DNA of 16,331 nucleotides from DATAYF01 sp036272735 (GCA_036272735.1 DATAYF010000327.1:1-16331); one strand, 5' to 3'. Numbered from the stretch's first letter, positions 5,863-14,859 are shown. Notes: generated by a model not told the origin, from the letters alone. Numbers and translations: made by a program.

Positions 5863-7005
5863 ATGAGTAATAAAGGGGCAACGATGAGCAATAATCTGAT
5901 GACGAGTACTGTTCTGATTGATGAGGCTGTGCGGGCGACGTTAGCGCAAGAAAAGGCGCAAAAATATGGCGCATTGGTGCTGGAAGATGGGACACGTTTT
6001 GAAGGTGTTTCCTTTGGTTATGAGAGTCCTACTGCTGGTGAAGTGGTTTTCTGTACCGGCATGGTTGGGTATCCCGAAGCCATTACCGATGCCTCCTTCG
6101 CAGGCCAGATTTTGGCGATGACCTACCCCATCATTGGTAGTTACGGCGTGCCCGAACTCTCTCAATGGGAGAACGAGAAAATCCGCATTGCTGGTTTGCT
6201 CGTCTCGAACTACATCGATACCCCTTCTCATGCTCATAGCACCATGAGCTTACGCTCCTGGCTCCAGCGCGAAAAGGTTCCGGCGTTGGAATTGAAAGAT
6301 ACCCGCCTGCTTACCCAGCATATTCGTATGCATGGTGCCATGTTGGGCAAGATAGTGTTCGATGAAGATATCCCTTTCTGGAACCCGAATACCGAAAACC
6401 TGGTCGCTCGTGTCTCGGCAAAGCGGGTTGTTGTAGAGGGCGAGGGCGAACAGACGATTGGGCTCATCGATTGTGGTGCCAAGCGCAACATTGTACGCAG
6501 CCTGCTTGCTCGCAACGTGAAAGTTGTAACCGTGCCCTGGGATTACGACCTGTTCTCCCTCGAAGATCCTTTCCAGTTCGATGGTCTGATTATTTCAAAT
6601 GGTCCGGGTAATCCAGAGATGGCTGAACAGACCATTTCCACAATAAGAGAGGCACTGGCGCGTAAAGTTCCAACGCTTGGTATTTGTCTTGGGCATCAAC
6701 TGTTGGCGCTGGCTGCTGGTGGCGAGACATTTAAGCTCAAGTTCGGGCACCGCAGCCAGAATCAGCCGTGCTTGCTACACAATTCGCAGCGCTGTTATAT
6801 TACGACACAGAACCACGGCTTTGCGGTGAAGGTTTTGCCGGCAGATTTTGCACCCTGGTTTGTTAATGCTAACGACGGCACAAACGAGGGCATGCGTCAT
6901 GTGCGGCAGCCGTTTTTCTCTGTGCAATTTCATCCTGAGGCTGCTCCTGGGCCAATGGATACCGATTGGCTCTTTGATTACTTCCTTGAGAGGGCAAAAA
7001 AGTAG
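5863..7005 (+). CDS. carA: Carbamoyl-phosphate synthase small (glutaminase) subunit
   Basis: It releases ammonia from glutamine and channels it to CarB to make carbamoyl phosphate. Its 380 residues match the usual length. The N-terminal CPSase small-chain domain (about 36-165) contains GVSFGYESPTAGEVVF and GYPEAITDASFAGQI. The C-terminal class I glutamine amidotransferase domain (about 197-378) shows SNGPGNP (245-251) and the nucleophile elbow GICLGHQ with Cys275. The catalytic His/Glu pair lies in VQFHPEA (His357, Glu359). A possible alternative start at 5884 has AAGGGG five bases upstream; the first ATG at 5863 follows GGAAGAG at 7 bases. It begins two bases after pyrB and ends three bases before carB, so the genes are almost certainly cotranscribed and translationally coupled. 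Confidence 0.97.
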   Translation: MSNKGATMSNNLMTSTVLIDEAVRATLAQEKAQKYGALVLEDGTRFEGVSFGYESPTAGEVVFCTGMVGYPEAITDASFAGQILAMTYPIIGSYGVPELSQWENEKIRIAGLLVSNYIDTPSHAHSTMSLRSWLQREKVPALELKDTRLLTQHIRMHGAMLGKIVFDEDIPFWNPNTENLVARVSAKRVVVEGEGEQTIGLIDCGAKRNIVRSLLARNVKVVTVPWDYDLFSLEDPFQFDGLIISNGPGNPEMAEQTISTIREALARKVPTLGICLGHQLLALAAGGETFKLKFGHRSQNQPCLLHNSQRCYITTQNHGFAVKVLPADFAPWFVNANDGTNEGMRHVRQPFFSVQFHPEAAPGPMDTDWLFDYFLERAKK

Positions 7006-7008
7006 TAT

Positions 7009-10000
7009 ATGGAAACATTACGCAAAGTGTTGGTATTGGGTGCGGGTGCACTCAAAATTGGTCAGTCGGGCGAATTCGACTATTCTGGTTCGCAAGCGCT
7101 CAAAGCCCTACGCGAAGAGGGTGTGGCAACTGTCCTGATCAATCCCAATATCGCCACCATCCAGACGTCTAAATCACTGGCCGATACCGTCTATTTTCTG
7201 CCAGTTACCGCTTTCTTTGTTGAGAAAATTATTGCCAAAGAGCGCCCAGACGGTATTCTGCTCTCGTTCGGTGGGCAGACGGCTTTGAATTGTGGTATCG
7301 AACTGTATAAAAGCGGCGTTTTTGAGCGCTACGGTGTACGCATTCTGGGGACGCCCATTACGGCGATCATCTTGACTGAGGACCGCGAAGAGTTCTCGCA
7401 CCATCTGCATAGCATTGATATCCCGACACCCCACAGCGAGAGTGCGGAAACGTTGGAAAATGCGCTACGGATCGGCGAGGAAATCGGCGTGCCGTTGATG
7501 GTGCGCGCTGGCTATGCCCTGGGTGGTCAAGGTTCGGGTATCGCTTACGATCTTGCTGAATTGCAACGCATCGTGAGTGGCGCGCTGGCCTTTGCGCCTC
7601 AAGTATTAATCGAGCAGTACTTGCACCACTACAAAGAAGTCGAATACGAAGTGGTGCGCGATGCCGAGGACAATTGTATTACCGTATGTAACATGGAGAA
7701 CATGGACCCGCTGGGCATCCATACCGGCGAGTCCATCGTGATTGCACCCAGCCAGACACTCACCAACCAGGAGTATCATACGCTGCGTACGGCGGCCATC
7801 ACCATTGTGCGCAGCCTGGGCATTGTGGGTGAGTGTAACGTGCAGTTCGCGCTTGATCCGCGCACCTCGCAGTATTACGTGATCGAGGTGAATGCGCGTC
7901 TTTCTCGCAGCTCCGCTCTCGCCAGCAAAGCAACCGGCTATCCTCTGGCGTATATCGCTGCCAAGCTGGCACTTGGGTATAGCTTGACCAACCTGACCAA
8001 CCGGGTCACGGGTGTGACCAAAGCCTGCTTCGAGCCGAGTCTGGATTACGCCGTGGTTAAAATTCCGCGCTGGGACCTTGATAAGTTCAAGAACGTCGAT
8101 GAGACGATTGGCACCGGCATGAAGTCCGTTGGTGAGGTGATGGGTATTGGGCGTACCTTTGAGGAAGCCTATCAAAAAGCCATTCGCATGCTTGATCTGG
8201 ACTTCGAAGGAGCTACCTCAGAAAAAGCCTTTGCGCACACCGACACCGTCGATATCATCACCCGGTATCTGCACACGCCCACACCTAAGCGTATGTTTGC
8301 GCTTGCGTTCGCCTTGCGCAACTCTATGTCGGTGCAGGAAATCTATGAGATTACTGGTATCGACCCCTGGTTTTTAGAGCGCATTAAGCACATCGTCGAT
8401 CAAGAAAAAACATTGCAGACCAGCCAGGACCTCTCGTTTCAGCGTATGCAGACGTTGAAGCAGATCGGCGTCTCCGATAAGCGCATCGGTGAACTGACGG
8501 ACAAAACGGGGCTGGAAATTCGGGTGCTACGCAAACGGTTGGGGGTGACGCCGTACGTTTTTCAGATCGATACACTGGCGGGCGAATTCCCCTCCGATAC
8601 CAACTATCTATACACAACCTATAACGCGCAACATCACGACGTGCAACCCCTTGCTGACGATGGCGTGATTGTCATAGGTTCGGGTCCATATCGTATCGGC
8701 TCTTCGGTCGAGTTTGACTGGACCAGCGTGAGCACCATCGAGGCCCTGCGCAAATACAACAAGCGCTCCATCGTCATCAATTGCAATCCCGAAACGGTCT
8801 CGACTGATTACGATACCTCTGATCGCCTCTATTTTGATGAGCTAACATTCGAGCGTATCGCTGACATCTGTGAATTCGAGTCGCCGTACGGCGTCATTGT
8901 GGCTGTGGGTGGGCAGACGCCCAATAATCGTGCTAAAGCGCTGCAAAACTATGGTGTGCGTCTGCTTGGTACCGATGCCCAGGATATCGACCGCGCCGAG
9001 GACCGCAACAAGTTTTCTGCCCTGCTCGATACGCTCCACATCAAACAGCCGGAATGGGATGCTTTCGCTGATCTGGACGGCTTGACCCGTTTTGCTGATC
9101 GTGTCGGCTACCCGGTGCTGGTGCGCCCTTCGTACGTGCTCTCCGGCAGCGCCATGAACGTCTGCTACGATGATAAAGAACTGGTGCAGTATGTACAGGA
9201 AGCCGCAGCGGTCTCGCCTGAGTACCCGGTTACGGTATCCAGGTTCTTACGCAAGGTCAAAGAGGTAGAATTGGACGCTGTGGCGCAGCGTGGTGAAGTC
9301 AAAGCGTTCGTGATCTCTGAACATATTGAAAATGCTGGTGTGCATTCTGGTGACGCCACAATTGTCTTGCCGCCGCAAAACCTCAATGCGCAAACGTTGC
9401 AACGTATTGAAGAGGTTGGGCGTGCGATAGCGCAAGCATTGGAAATTACCGGTCCCTTCAATATGCAGTTTCTGGCGAAGGATAACGATGTCTATGTGAT
9501 CGAGGTAAACTTACGCGCCTCGCGTACCTTCCCTTTTATCTCGAAAGTGACCGGCATCAATTTTATGAAAATATTTGTTGATGTCATCTTTACGGATAAG
9601 GTTGCGCCGATAGAGGTGCCAAAGCCAAAATTCGTCGCCCTAAAAGCGCCACAATTTTCGTTTTCGCGTCTCACCGGTGCTGACCCAATCCTGCGCGTCG
9701 AGATGTCGTCGACAGGCGAAGTCGCTTGCTTTGGTGAAGATGTTGAGGAGGCGTATCTCAAGGCGATCCTGGCAACTGGCGGCAATATTCCGCGCAAGGG
9801 CGCCTTCATCAGCCTGGGTGGTGATGAGAAAAAGGCGAAGTTTTTGGAGAGTGCGCGCCAGTTGGCGACGCTGGATATTCCGCTCTACGCAACCGAGAAG
9901 ACCAGCGCGTTCTTGCGTGCGCACGGCGTTGAAACCACCATGCTCTACAAAATCCACGAGGACAAGTCACCCAACGTCATTACCTACTTCCGCGAAAACA

Positions 10001-10194
10001 AAATTGACCTGGCAATCAATATTGTCGAGGGCCACATTAAAAAAGAACTTGACGATGATTACGCCATGCGTCGTTACGCCGTCGATCACAATGTGCAACT
10101 TTTCACGAAGATCAAGCAGGCTCGCCTGTTCATCAAAGCGATTACCGAGAAAGATCTGGCAACCATCCCTATCAAATCCTGGAACGAATACTAA
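7009..10194 (+). CDS. carB: Carbamoyl-phosphate synthase large subunit
   Basis: It makes carbamoyl phosphate from bicarbonate, two ATP and the ammonia delivered by CarA. At 1061 residues it is full length, with the expected duplicated layout. The first ATP-grasp half (about 1-400) opens with VLVLGAGALKIGQSGEFDYSG. An oligomerisation segment follows (about 400-550). The second ATP-grasp half (about 550-930) opens with VIVIGSGPYRIGSSVEFDW and contains NCNPETVSTDYD and VAVGGQTPNN. The C-terminal MGS-like allosteric domain (about 930-1061) contains ATEKTSAFL. The first half carries IEVNARLSRSSALASKATGYPLA and the second IEVNLRASRTFPFISKVTG, the usual paired signatures. The MGS domain suggests feedback control by nucleotides, as in other bacterial CarB proteins. 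It starts three bases after carA. Confidence 0.97.
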   Translation: METLRKVLVLGAGALKIGQSGEFDYSGSQALKALREEGVATVLINPNIATIQTSKSLADTVYFLPVTAFFVEKIIAKERPDGILLSFGGQTALNCGIELYKSGVFERYGVRILGTPITAIILTEDREEFSHHLHSIDIPTPHSESAETLENALRIGEEIGVPLMVRAGYALGGQGSGIAYDLAELQRIVSGALAFAPQVLIEQYLHHYKEVEYEVVRDAEDNCITVCNMENMDPLGIHTGESIVIAPSQTLTNQEYHTLRTAAITIVRSLGIVGECNVQFALDPRTSQYYVIEVNARLSRSSALASKATGYPLAYIAAKLALGYSLTNLTNRVTGVTKACFEPSLDYAVVKIPRWDLDKFKNVDETIGTGMKSVGEVMGIGRTFEEAYQKAIRMLDLDFEGATSEKAFAHTDTVDIITRYLHTPTPKRMFALAFALRNSMSVQEIYEITGIDPWFLERIKHIVDQEKTLQTSQDLSFQRMQTLKQIGVSDKRIGELTDKTGLEIRVLRKRLGVTPYVFQIDTLAGEFPSDTNYLYTTYNAQHHDVQPLADDGVIVIGSGPYRIGSSVEFDWTSVSTIEALRKYNKRSIVINCNPETVSTDYDTSDRLYFDELTFERIADICEFESPYGVIVAVGGQTPNNRAKALQNYGVRLLGTDAQDIDRAEDRNKFSALLDTLHIKQPEWDAFADLDGLTRFADRVGYPVLVRPSYVLSGSAMNVCYDDKELVQYVQEAAAVSPEYPVTVSRFLRKVKEVELDAVAQRGEVKAFVISEHIENAGVHSGDATIVLPPQNLNAQTLQRIEEVGRAIAQALEITGPFNMQFLAKDNDVYVIEVNLRASRTFPFISKVTGINFMKIFVDVIFTDKVAPIEVPKPKFVALKAPQFSFSRLTGADPILRVEMSSTGEVACFGEDVEEAYLKAILATGGNIPRKGAFISLGGDEKKAKFLESARQLATLDIPLYATEKTSAFLRAHGVETTMLYKIHEDKSPNVITYFRENKIDLAINIVEGHIKKELDDDYAMRRYAVDHNVQLFTKIKQARLFIKAITEKDLATIPIKSWNEY

Positions 10195-10211
10195 CACCGA
10201 AGGAGCGCTGT

Positions 10212-11867
10212 ATGTCCACAGTAAAGACCGTTGCAAGAATAGATACCGACATTTTAATTATTGGCTCCGGTGGGGCGGGCCTGCGTGCCGCTATTGCCGC
10301 CACCGAAGCGAATGCGAAGGTGCTGGTGATTGCCAAAGAATTGCTCAAAGAGGCTCATACCGGTTGGGCCATGGGTGGTATCAATGTTGCCATCAAAGAG
10401 CCAGCGACTCCACAGCAGCATTATGAGGATACGATCAATGGCGGGTGGTACGTGAATAACTATCACCTGGCTGGGATCTTTGCGCAGGAAATGCCGGATC
10501 GCGTGCGTGACCTGGAACGCTACGGCGTGCGCTTTGATCGTCTTCCCGATGGCACGTATTTCACCTGGGCCAGTGGCAAACAATCGGCCCCGTTGAACCT
10601 GTGCGCTGGTGACTATACCGGTCGCGAGATGATGAGTGGTCTATTGGCAGAGGTGCGCCGCCTGGATGTTCCCTTCTTGGAAGATCACTACGTCTTCAAA
10701 TTGCTCAAGCAGGGGACCAAGGTTGTTGGCGCAATATTGATCGATAATCATAGCGGCGATTACAAAATCGTGCAGGCGAAGGCCACCATTGTTGCAACCG
10801 GCGGCGGTGGCAGCATGTACAAGGTGAATACCAACGCGCCGAGCAATACTGGTGAAGGCTATGCCTGGGGTCTCGATGTTGGTGCGGAACTGGTTGACAT
10901 GGAATTAGTGCAGTTCCATCCGACCGGCATTGCCTTTCCACAGAAGAAGGGGGCGCTGGTCACTGAGAAGGTGCGTGGCAACGGCGGTATCCTCAAGAAT
11001 AGGGATGGCGAGCGTTTCATGAAGCGCTATCAGCCGCAGCGCATGGAACTGGCAGGGCGCGACGAGGTCGCTCGTGCAATCTATCAGGAGGTGCAGGAGG
11101 GCCGTGGCACGGAGAATGGCGGCGTGTACCTCGATGTCACCCATTGGGAAGAAGGCAAGGCGGAGAAGATTGTGCCTGATGTCTTTGCCGAACACCTGGA
11201 ATTTGGTGTTGATATTCGCAAGCAGATGATGGAGGTTTCGCCCTCAATGCACCACATGATGGGCGGCTTCAACATCAGCGAGTGGGGTGAGACGAACGTG
11301 GAAGGGCTGTTCGCGTGTGGGGAAGTAACCAGGAGCGTGCATGGTGCCAATCGTTTGGGTGGCAATTCCATCGCGGAAGGTCAGGTCTTTGGCCGTCGCA
11401 CCGGTATGAGGGCCTCTGAGTACGTCAAAAATATCCCGGCACAGTCGATTGCGCAGCAGAATATTGATGAAGATGTGCAGTACGCCGAGGCATTTCTTCA
11501 GCGACATGCAGAGGCAAAGCCTGCTGAAATGTTGCCGCGTATTAAAAGCGTGATGTGGGATTACGTGGGCCTCATTCGCGACGAAGAAAAATTGCAGCAT
11601 GCCAGACGGGTTGTGAAGGAACTACGCCAGGAGGCACTTCACCTCTCCGCCGACAGTGTGCACGAACTGCAGTCCTGCCTGGAAATTCAGGATATGCTCA
11701 AGACTGCGGAGGCCATCATTGTCGCGGCCATCGAGCGTAAGGAGAGCCGTGGCGGTCATTATCGCGCTGATTATCCCACAATGGACCCGGCGTGGGAGCA
11801 GAACATCTACATTCACGCGGATAACAACGGCAACCTGGCGACGTGTGTTGCTCCTCCGATCAAGTAA
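10212..11867 (+). CDS. Fumarate reductase/succinate dehydrogenase-like flavoprotein in the pyrD position of the pyr operon
   Basis: This 551-residue protein belongs to the FrdA/SdhA/NadB flavoprotein family. It has the Rossmann motif IIGSGGAGLRAAIAA (16-30). His49 in EAHTGWAMGGINVA sits where FrdA/SdhA bind FAD covalently, a His that L-aspartate oxidase lacks. The active site is complete: HPTG (His236), TEKVRGNGG (Thr251, Glu252), ELAGRDEVARAI (Arg283, the proton-shuttle Arg), SMHHMMGG (His347/348) and GANRLGGNS (Arg381). ESRGGHYRADYP (511-522) is the usual family C-terminal signature. No iron-sulfur or membrane-anchor subunit adjoins it, so it may be soluble. AGGAG (10201-10205) precedes the ATG by 6 bases; it follows carB by 17 bases and precedes pyrC by 7. 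The operon lacks pyrD, so dihydroorotate oxidation is a plausible role (inference). Alternatives are a fumarate reductase that reoxidises a separate DHODH, or an aspartate oxidase. Confidence 0.9.
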   Translation: MSTVKTVARIDTDILIIGSGGAGLRAAIAATEANAKVLVIAKELLKEAHTGWAMGGINVAIKEPATPQQHYEDTINGGWYVNNYHLAGIFAQEMPDRVRDLERYGVRFDRLPDGTYFTWASGKQSAPLNLCAGDYTGREMMSGLLAEVRRLDVPFLEDHYVFKLLKQGTKVVGAILIDNHSGDYKIVQAKATIVATGGGGSMYKVNTNAPSNTGEGYAWGLDVGAELVDMELVQFHPTGIAFPQKKGALVTEKVRGNGGILKNRDGERFMKRYQPQRMELAGRDEVARAIYQEVQEGRGTENGGVYLDVTHWEEGKAEKIVPDVFAEHLEFGVDIRKQMMEVSPSMHHMMGGFNISEWGETNVEGLFACGEVTRSVHGANRLGGNSIAEGQVFGRRTGMRASEYVKNIPAQSIAQQNIDEDVQYAEAFLQRHAEAKPAEMLPRIKSVMWDYVGLIRDEEKLQHARRVVKELRQEALHLSADSVHELQSCLEIQDMLKTAEAIIVAAIERKESRGGHYRADYPTMDPAWEQNIYIHADNNGNLATCVAPPIK

Positions 11868-11874
11868 GGAGTAG

Positions 11875-13236
11875 ATGAGCGTGACGACGAAACTACTTGG
11901 CTCGCTTGTTCTGCCCGAACGTATCGTGCAGGGCACTATGACCATCAGCGATGGAAAGATTGCGCGCATTGAAGAGGGTTTTGCACCTCTCGATGCGCAC
12001 ACGTTCGATTATCGTGGCAAATATATCCTACCAGGGCTGATCGAGGTGCATGGTCATATGCGCGAGCCTGGTCTGGAGCACAAGGAGGACATTCCTCACG
12101 GCACGCGTGCTGGCCTGGCTGGTGGCTATACGACCGTGTTCGATATGCCAAATGTACGCCCTCCCACGACCACGGTGCAACGCGTGCAGGAGCAAATTGC
12201 ACGCTACGAAGGTCGTGCGTACACGGATTTTGCTATCAACATGGGGACGGCACGCGAAGATATCGGCGAGTTGGAGCAGATCGATACGCGCCTGATCACA
12301 GGAGTCAAAATTTTTACCGCCGGTCACGCCACGACGCCAACGACCATTCCGTACCTGGGCGATATCGCGCGCATCTTCGAGATCCTGGGCAAGCGTCAGA
12401 TCATGGCACTGCTGCATGCTGAAAACCAGGAACTGGTGAATTATTTTACGCACAAGTATCGCGACCTTGAGCAGCGCGACGATCCCGCCGTATGGAGCGA
12501 GGCGCGCAATCTTGCGGTAGTGTTAACCTCGGCGTTGGAAATGATTGCCCTGGCAAAGCAATTCAACGTCAAACTGCATCTATTGCACCTTTCGACCACA
12601 GAAGAGTTCGCCGCGGTCGAGTTCGGTCGGCAGATCGGCGTTGATGTCTCTGGAGAAATTGCCAGCTACCAGCTTGCCTTCAGCACTGCTGACTACCAGG
12701 CGTACGGCAATTTGATCAACGTCGCGCCAGCCTTGCGTACGCCTGACGAGCAACACCGGCTCTGGGAACTGTTGCGTGCGGGTCGTATTGATGCTGTTAT
12801 CTCGGAGCATACGCCGCACCTATTGGCGGAGAAGCAGAAAGAGCGCGTCTGGGACGTTGCTTCTGGCATGCCTGGCCTTCAGGAAACGCTGCCATCGCTG
12901 CTGAGCGGATGGGTCAAACACTTCGGTCGTGAGACGCTTGAGGAGGGCCTCATGTGTATTGCTCACGTGACCTCGCAAAATATCGCGCGCATCTTTGACT
13001 TCGCGCAAAAGGGTGGCTTGCTTGAAGGGAAAGATGCAGACATTGCCGTTATCGATGTTGAGCATCTCTGGACGGTGCGCAAAGAGGATCTTTTTACTAA
13101 AAATCGATGGTCCGCTTACGAAGACATGATGTTTATTGGCCGCCCGGTTGCCACCTTCTTGCGTGGCAAGCTTGTCTACCGCGATGGTGAGATTCAAGGG
13201 CAGCCCCAGGGGCAACGTATAGAGAGGCAGGGATGA
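11875..13236 (+). CDS. pyrC: Dihydroorotase (class I-like, divergent active site)
   Basis: Dihydroorotase closes N-carbamoyl-aspartate to dihydroorotate using a metal centre in an amidohydrolase TIM barrel. The 453-residue protein keeps PGLIEVHGHMREPG (metal ligands His59 and His61; substrate-binding Arg63) and DMPN (90-93). It also keeps the candidate carboxylated Lys145 in GVKIFTAGH, His181 in LLHAEN, and His238 in LHLLHLST. The motif normally reading (T/S)DHAPH is SEHTPH (310-315), so the catalytic, metal-binding Asp is Glu311. The usual TPHHL segment before NPPLR is ASYQL (263-267), with NVAPALR after it. HGH in place of HVH is a further deviation. Its place in the operon supports a dihydroorotase role; a related cyclic amidase is the alternative. 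AGGAG is only 3 bases before the ATG at 11875, so the GTG at 11881 may be the true start. The stop overlaps pyrE by four bases. Confidence 0.88.
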   Translation: MSVTTKLLGSLVLPERIVQGTMTISDGKIARIEEGFAPLDAHTFDYRGKYILPGLIEVHGHMREPGLEHKEDIPHGTRAGLAGGYTTVFDMPNVRPPTTTVQRVQEQIARYEGRAYTDFAINMGTAREDIGELEQIDTRLITGVKIFTAGHATTPTTIPYLGDIARIFEILGKRQIMALLHAENQELVNYFTHKYRDLEQRDDPAVWSEARNLAVVLTSALEMIALAKQFNVKLHLLHLSTTEEFAAVEFGRQIGVDVSGEIASYQLAFSTADYQAYGNLINVAPALRTPDEQHRLWELLRAGRIDAVISEHTPHLLAEKQKERVWDVASGMPGLQETLPSLLSGWVKHFGRETLEEGLMCIAHVTSQNIARIFDFAQKGGLLEGKDADIAVIDVEHLWTVRKEDLFTKNRWSAYEDMMFIGRPVATFLRGKLVYRDGEIQGQPQGQRIERQG

Positions 13237-13871
13237 TGAACGATCCAAAGATCATGCAAATGTTTCGTGACGTTGGGGCTGTGGTTAGTGATAGTCACTT
13301 TGTATACACCTCCGGTCGCCATAGTTCGGTTTACATCAACAAGGATGCGCTCTATCTGCATACCAGTGTGATTTCCTCGCTCTGTCAAGAAATGGCACGT
13401 CCATACGAGTCCGCGTCCATCGACGTTGTCGTGGGTCCCGCGATGGGCGGCATTATCCTCTCGCAGTGGGTGGCCCATCATCTCAACGTCCGGCGTGCTG
13501 GTGGCGAAACACTGGCAGTGTATGCTCAGAAGGGCAATGATGCCGTCGATAAACAGTTCTATTTTGCACGTGGCTACGATGCGCATATTCCTGGCAAGAA
13601 TATCCTGATCTCGGAGGATATTCTTACCACCGGGGGGTCCGCTCGCCAGGTGGTGGAACTTATTCGCCGACACGGGGGCAACGTTGTTGGTCTGACTGTG
13701 CTCTGTAATCGTGGCAACGTGCAGCCGCAAGATGTGGGGGGCGTGCCTATTCACGCGCTCACCTCTGTTGACCTGCACACCTACGCCCCAGAGGATTGTC
13801 CACTCTGTGAAAATCACGTGCCGATTAACACTACATTAGGCAAAGGGAAAGCATTTTTAGAAAGGCATTAA
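13233..13871 (+). CDS. pyrE: Orotate phosphoribosyltransferase
   Basis: It transfers the ribose phosphate of PRPP to orotate, making OMP. The 212-residue protein shows the PRPP-binding loop ILISEDILTTGGSA (about 125-138) and an N-terminal YTSGRHSSVYINKD segment that contacts substrate. It also has VVGPAMGGIILS (about 66-77) and a C-terminal CPLCENHVPINTTLGKGKAF typical of one OPRTase subgroup. The ATG at 13233 lies inside the pyrC stop (ATGATGA), giving a four-base overlap and likely translational coupling; a second ATG at 13236 is also possible. AGAGAGG lies just upstream at 13221-13227. It is followed after two bases by pyrF, which catalyses the next step. Confidence 0.96.
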   Translation: MMNDPKIMQMFRDVGAVVSDSHFVYTSGRHSSVYINKDALYLHTSVISSLCQEMARPYESASIDVVVGPAMGGIILSQWVAHHLNVRRAGGETLAVYAQKGNDAVDKQFYFARGYDAHIPGKNILISEDILTTGGSARQVVELIRRHGGNVVGLTVLCNRGNVQPQDVGGVPIHALTSVDLHTYAPEDCPLCENHVPINTTLGKGKAFLERH

Positions 13872-13873
13872 CC

Positions 13874-14749
13874 ATGACTGAACAAGCATCTGTCCAACCT
13901 TCAACAAATGTTACACCTTCCTTTTTAGCACAGTTAGAACAGCGCTGGCAGCAGGATCACTTCGTTTGTGTTGGTTTGGACCCCGACTACGCTCTTATTC
14001 CAGCATTCCTCAAGCAAGATGTGCCTGTTGCCGAGGCGGTCTTTGCCTTCAATCGTGCCATCATTGATGCTACCAGCGACCTCGTTTGTGCCTATAAGCC
14101 CAACTCAGCCTTTTATGAAGCGTTGGGCGCAGATGGACTGCAGGCACTGGTGCGTACCGTTCAGTATATAAAAGAACAGTATCCGCGTGTTCCCGTCATT
14201 CTCGACGCCAAACGTGCCGACATTGGCAATACGAACATGGGCTATGTGACTTCAACGTTTGAGGTAATTGGGGCTGACGCCATCACTGTCCATCCCTACC
14301 TTGGTAAAGAAGCTTTGCAACCTTTTCTCGCTCGCAAAGAGCAAGGTATTTTTGTGCTTGCCAGAACCTCGAATTCTGGTGCTGGCGAATTTCAGGATCT
14401 CTCCGTTGGTCCTGCTGGTGAGCCATTGTATCAGGTAGTGGCACGGCGCGTTGCCCAGGACTGGAATAGCCAGGGCAATTGCGCGCTCGTGGTGGGTGCA
14501 ACTTATCCTGCTGAGCTTGCGCGAGTGCGTGCCATCGTTGGAGATATGCCTATTCTCGTTCCGGGCATTGGTGCTCAGGGTGGGGATGTGGATGCAATCG
14601 TCAAGGTTGGTCAGGACAGTCGTGGTTGGGGCATGATCATCAGTTCCTCACGAAACATTATTTTCGCCTCATCAGGGCCAGATTTCGCTGAAGCGGCGTG
14701 CTCCGCCACCGTACAATTGCATGCAGAAATTAATCGGGCGCGCAGCTAA
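13874..14749 (+). CDS. pyrF: Orotidine 5'-phosphate decarboxylase, type 2
   Basis: It decarboxylates OMP to UMP, the last step of the de novo route. The 291-residue length and the signature DAKRADIGNTNMGYV (111-125) place it in the longer type 2 group; D111, K113 and D116 form the usual catalytic Asp-Lys-Asp set. Other family blocks are CVGLDPD (32-38), CAYKPNSAFYEALG (72-85), DAITVHPYLG (135-144) and the phosphate-binding region PGIGAQGGD near residue 230. The first 20 residues are polar and variable. It begins two bases after the pyrE stop and is the last gene of the compact operon; the next gene is 187 bases away. Confidence 0.96.
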   Translation: MTEQASVQPSTNVTPSFLAQLEQRWQQDHFVCVGLDPDYALIPAFLKQDVPVAEAVFAFNRAIIDATSDLVCAYKPNSAFYEALGADGLQALVRTVQYIKEQYPRVPVILDAKRADIGNTNMGYVTSTFEVIGADAITVHPYLGKEALQPFLARKEQGIFVLARTSNSGAGEFQDLSVGPAGEPLYQVVARRVAQDWNSQGNCALVVGATYPAELARVRAIVGDMPILVPGIGAQGGDVDAIVKVGQDSRGWGMIISSSRNIIFASSGPDFAEAACSATVQLHAEINRARS

Positions 14750-14761
14750 CGCAATCAAACT

Positions 14762-14859
14762 TGACCACAAAATTGGTAATCTAAGAACGTCTATTTGGCG
14801 TAGTATTTTATAGGGCGGTAAGGTTGTGCTGCAAAAAATATGCATGCATCGTGTGGTCA
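14762..14859. repeat. Inverted repeat in the pyrF-radical SAM intergenic region
   Basis: TGACCACA (14762-14769) and TGTGGTCA (14852-14859) are perfect inverted copies 82 bases apart. Between them is the 10-base palindrome ATGCATGCAT (14840-14849). A short T-rich stretch follows the right arm, but the structure is too open for a good terminator. A weak promoter match (TTGACG at 14870-14875, TTTTAC at 14893-14898, 17-base spacer) lies downstream and could serve the next gene. The rest of 14750-14936 shows nothing else clear. Confidence 0.35.

Noticed and set aside
10212..11867. Calling the flavoprotein L-aspartate oxidase (NadB)
   Set aside because: The FAD-linking His context (His49-Thr) and overall motifs fit FrdA/SdhA better, and no nadA or nadC is adjacent; it remains a minor alternative.
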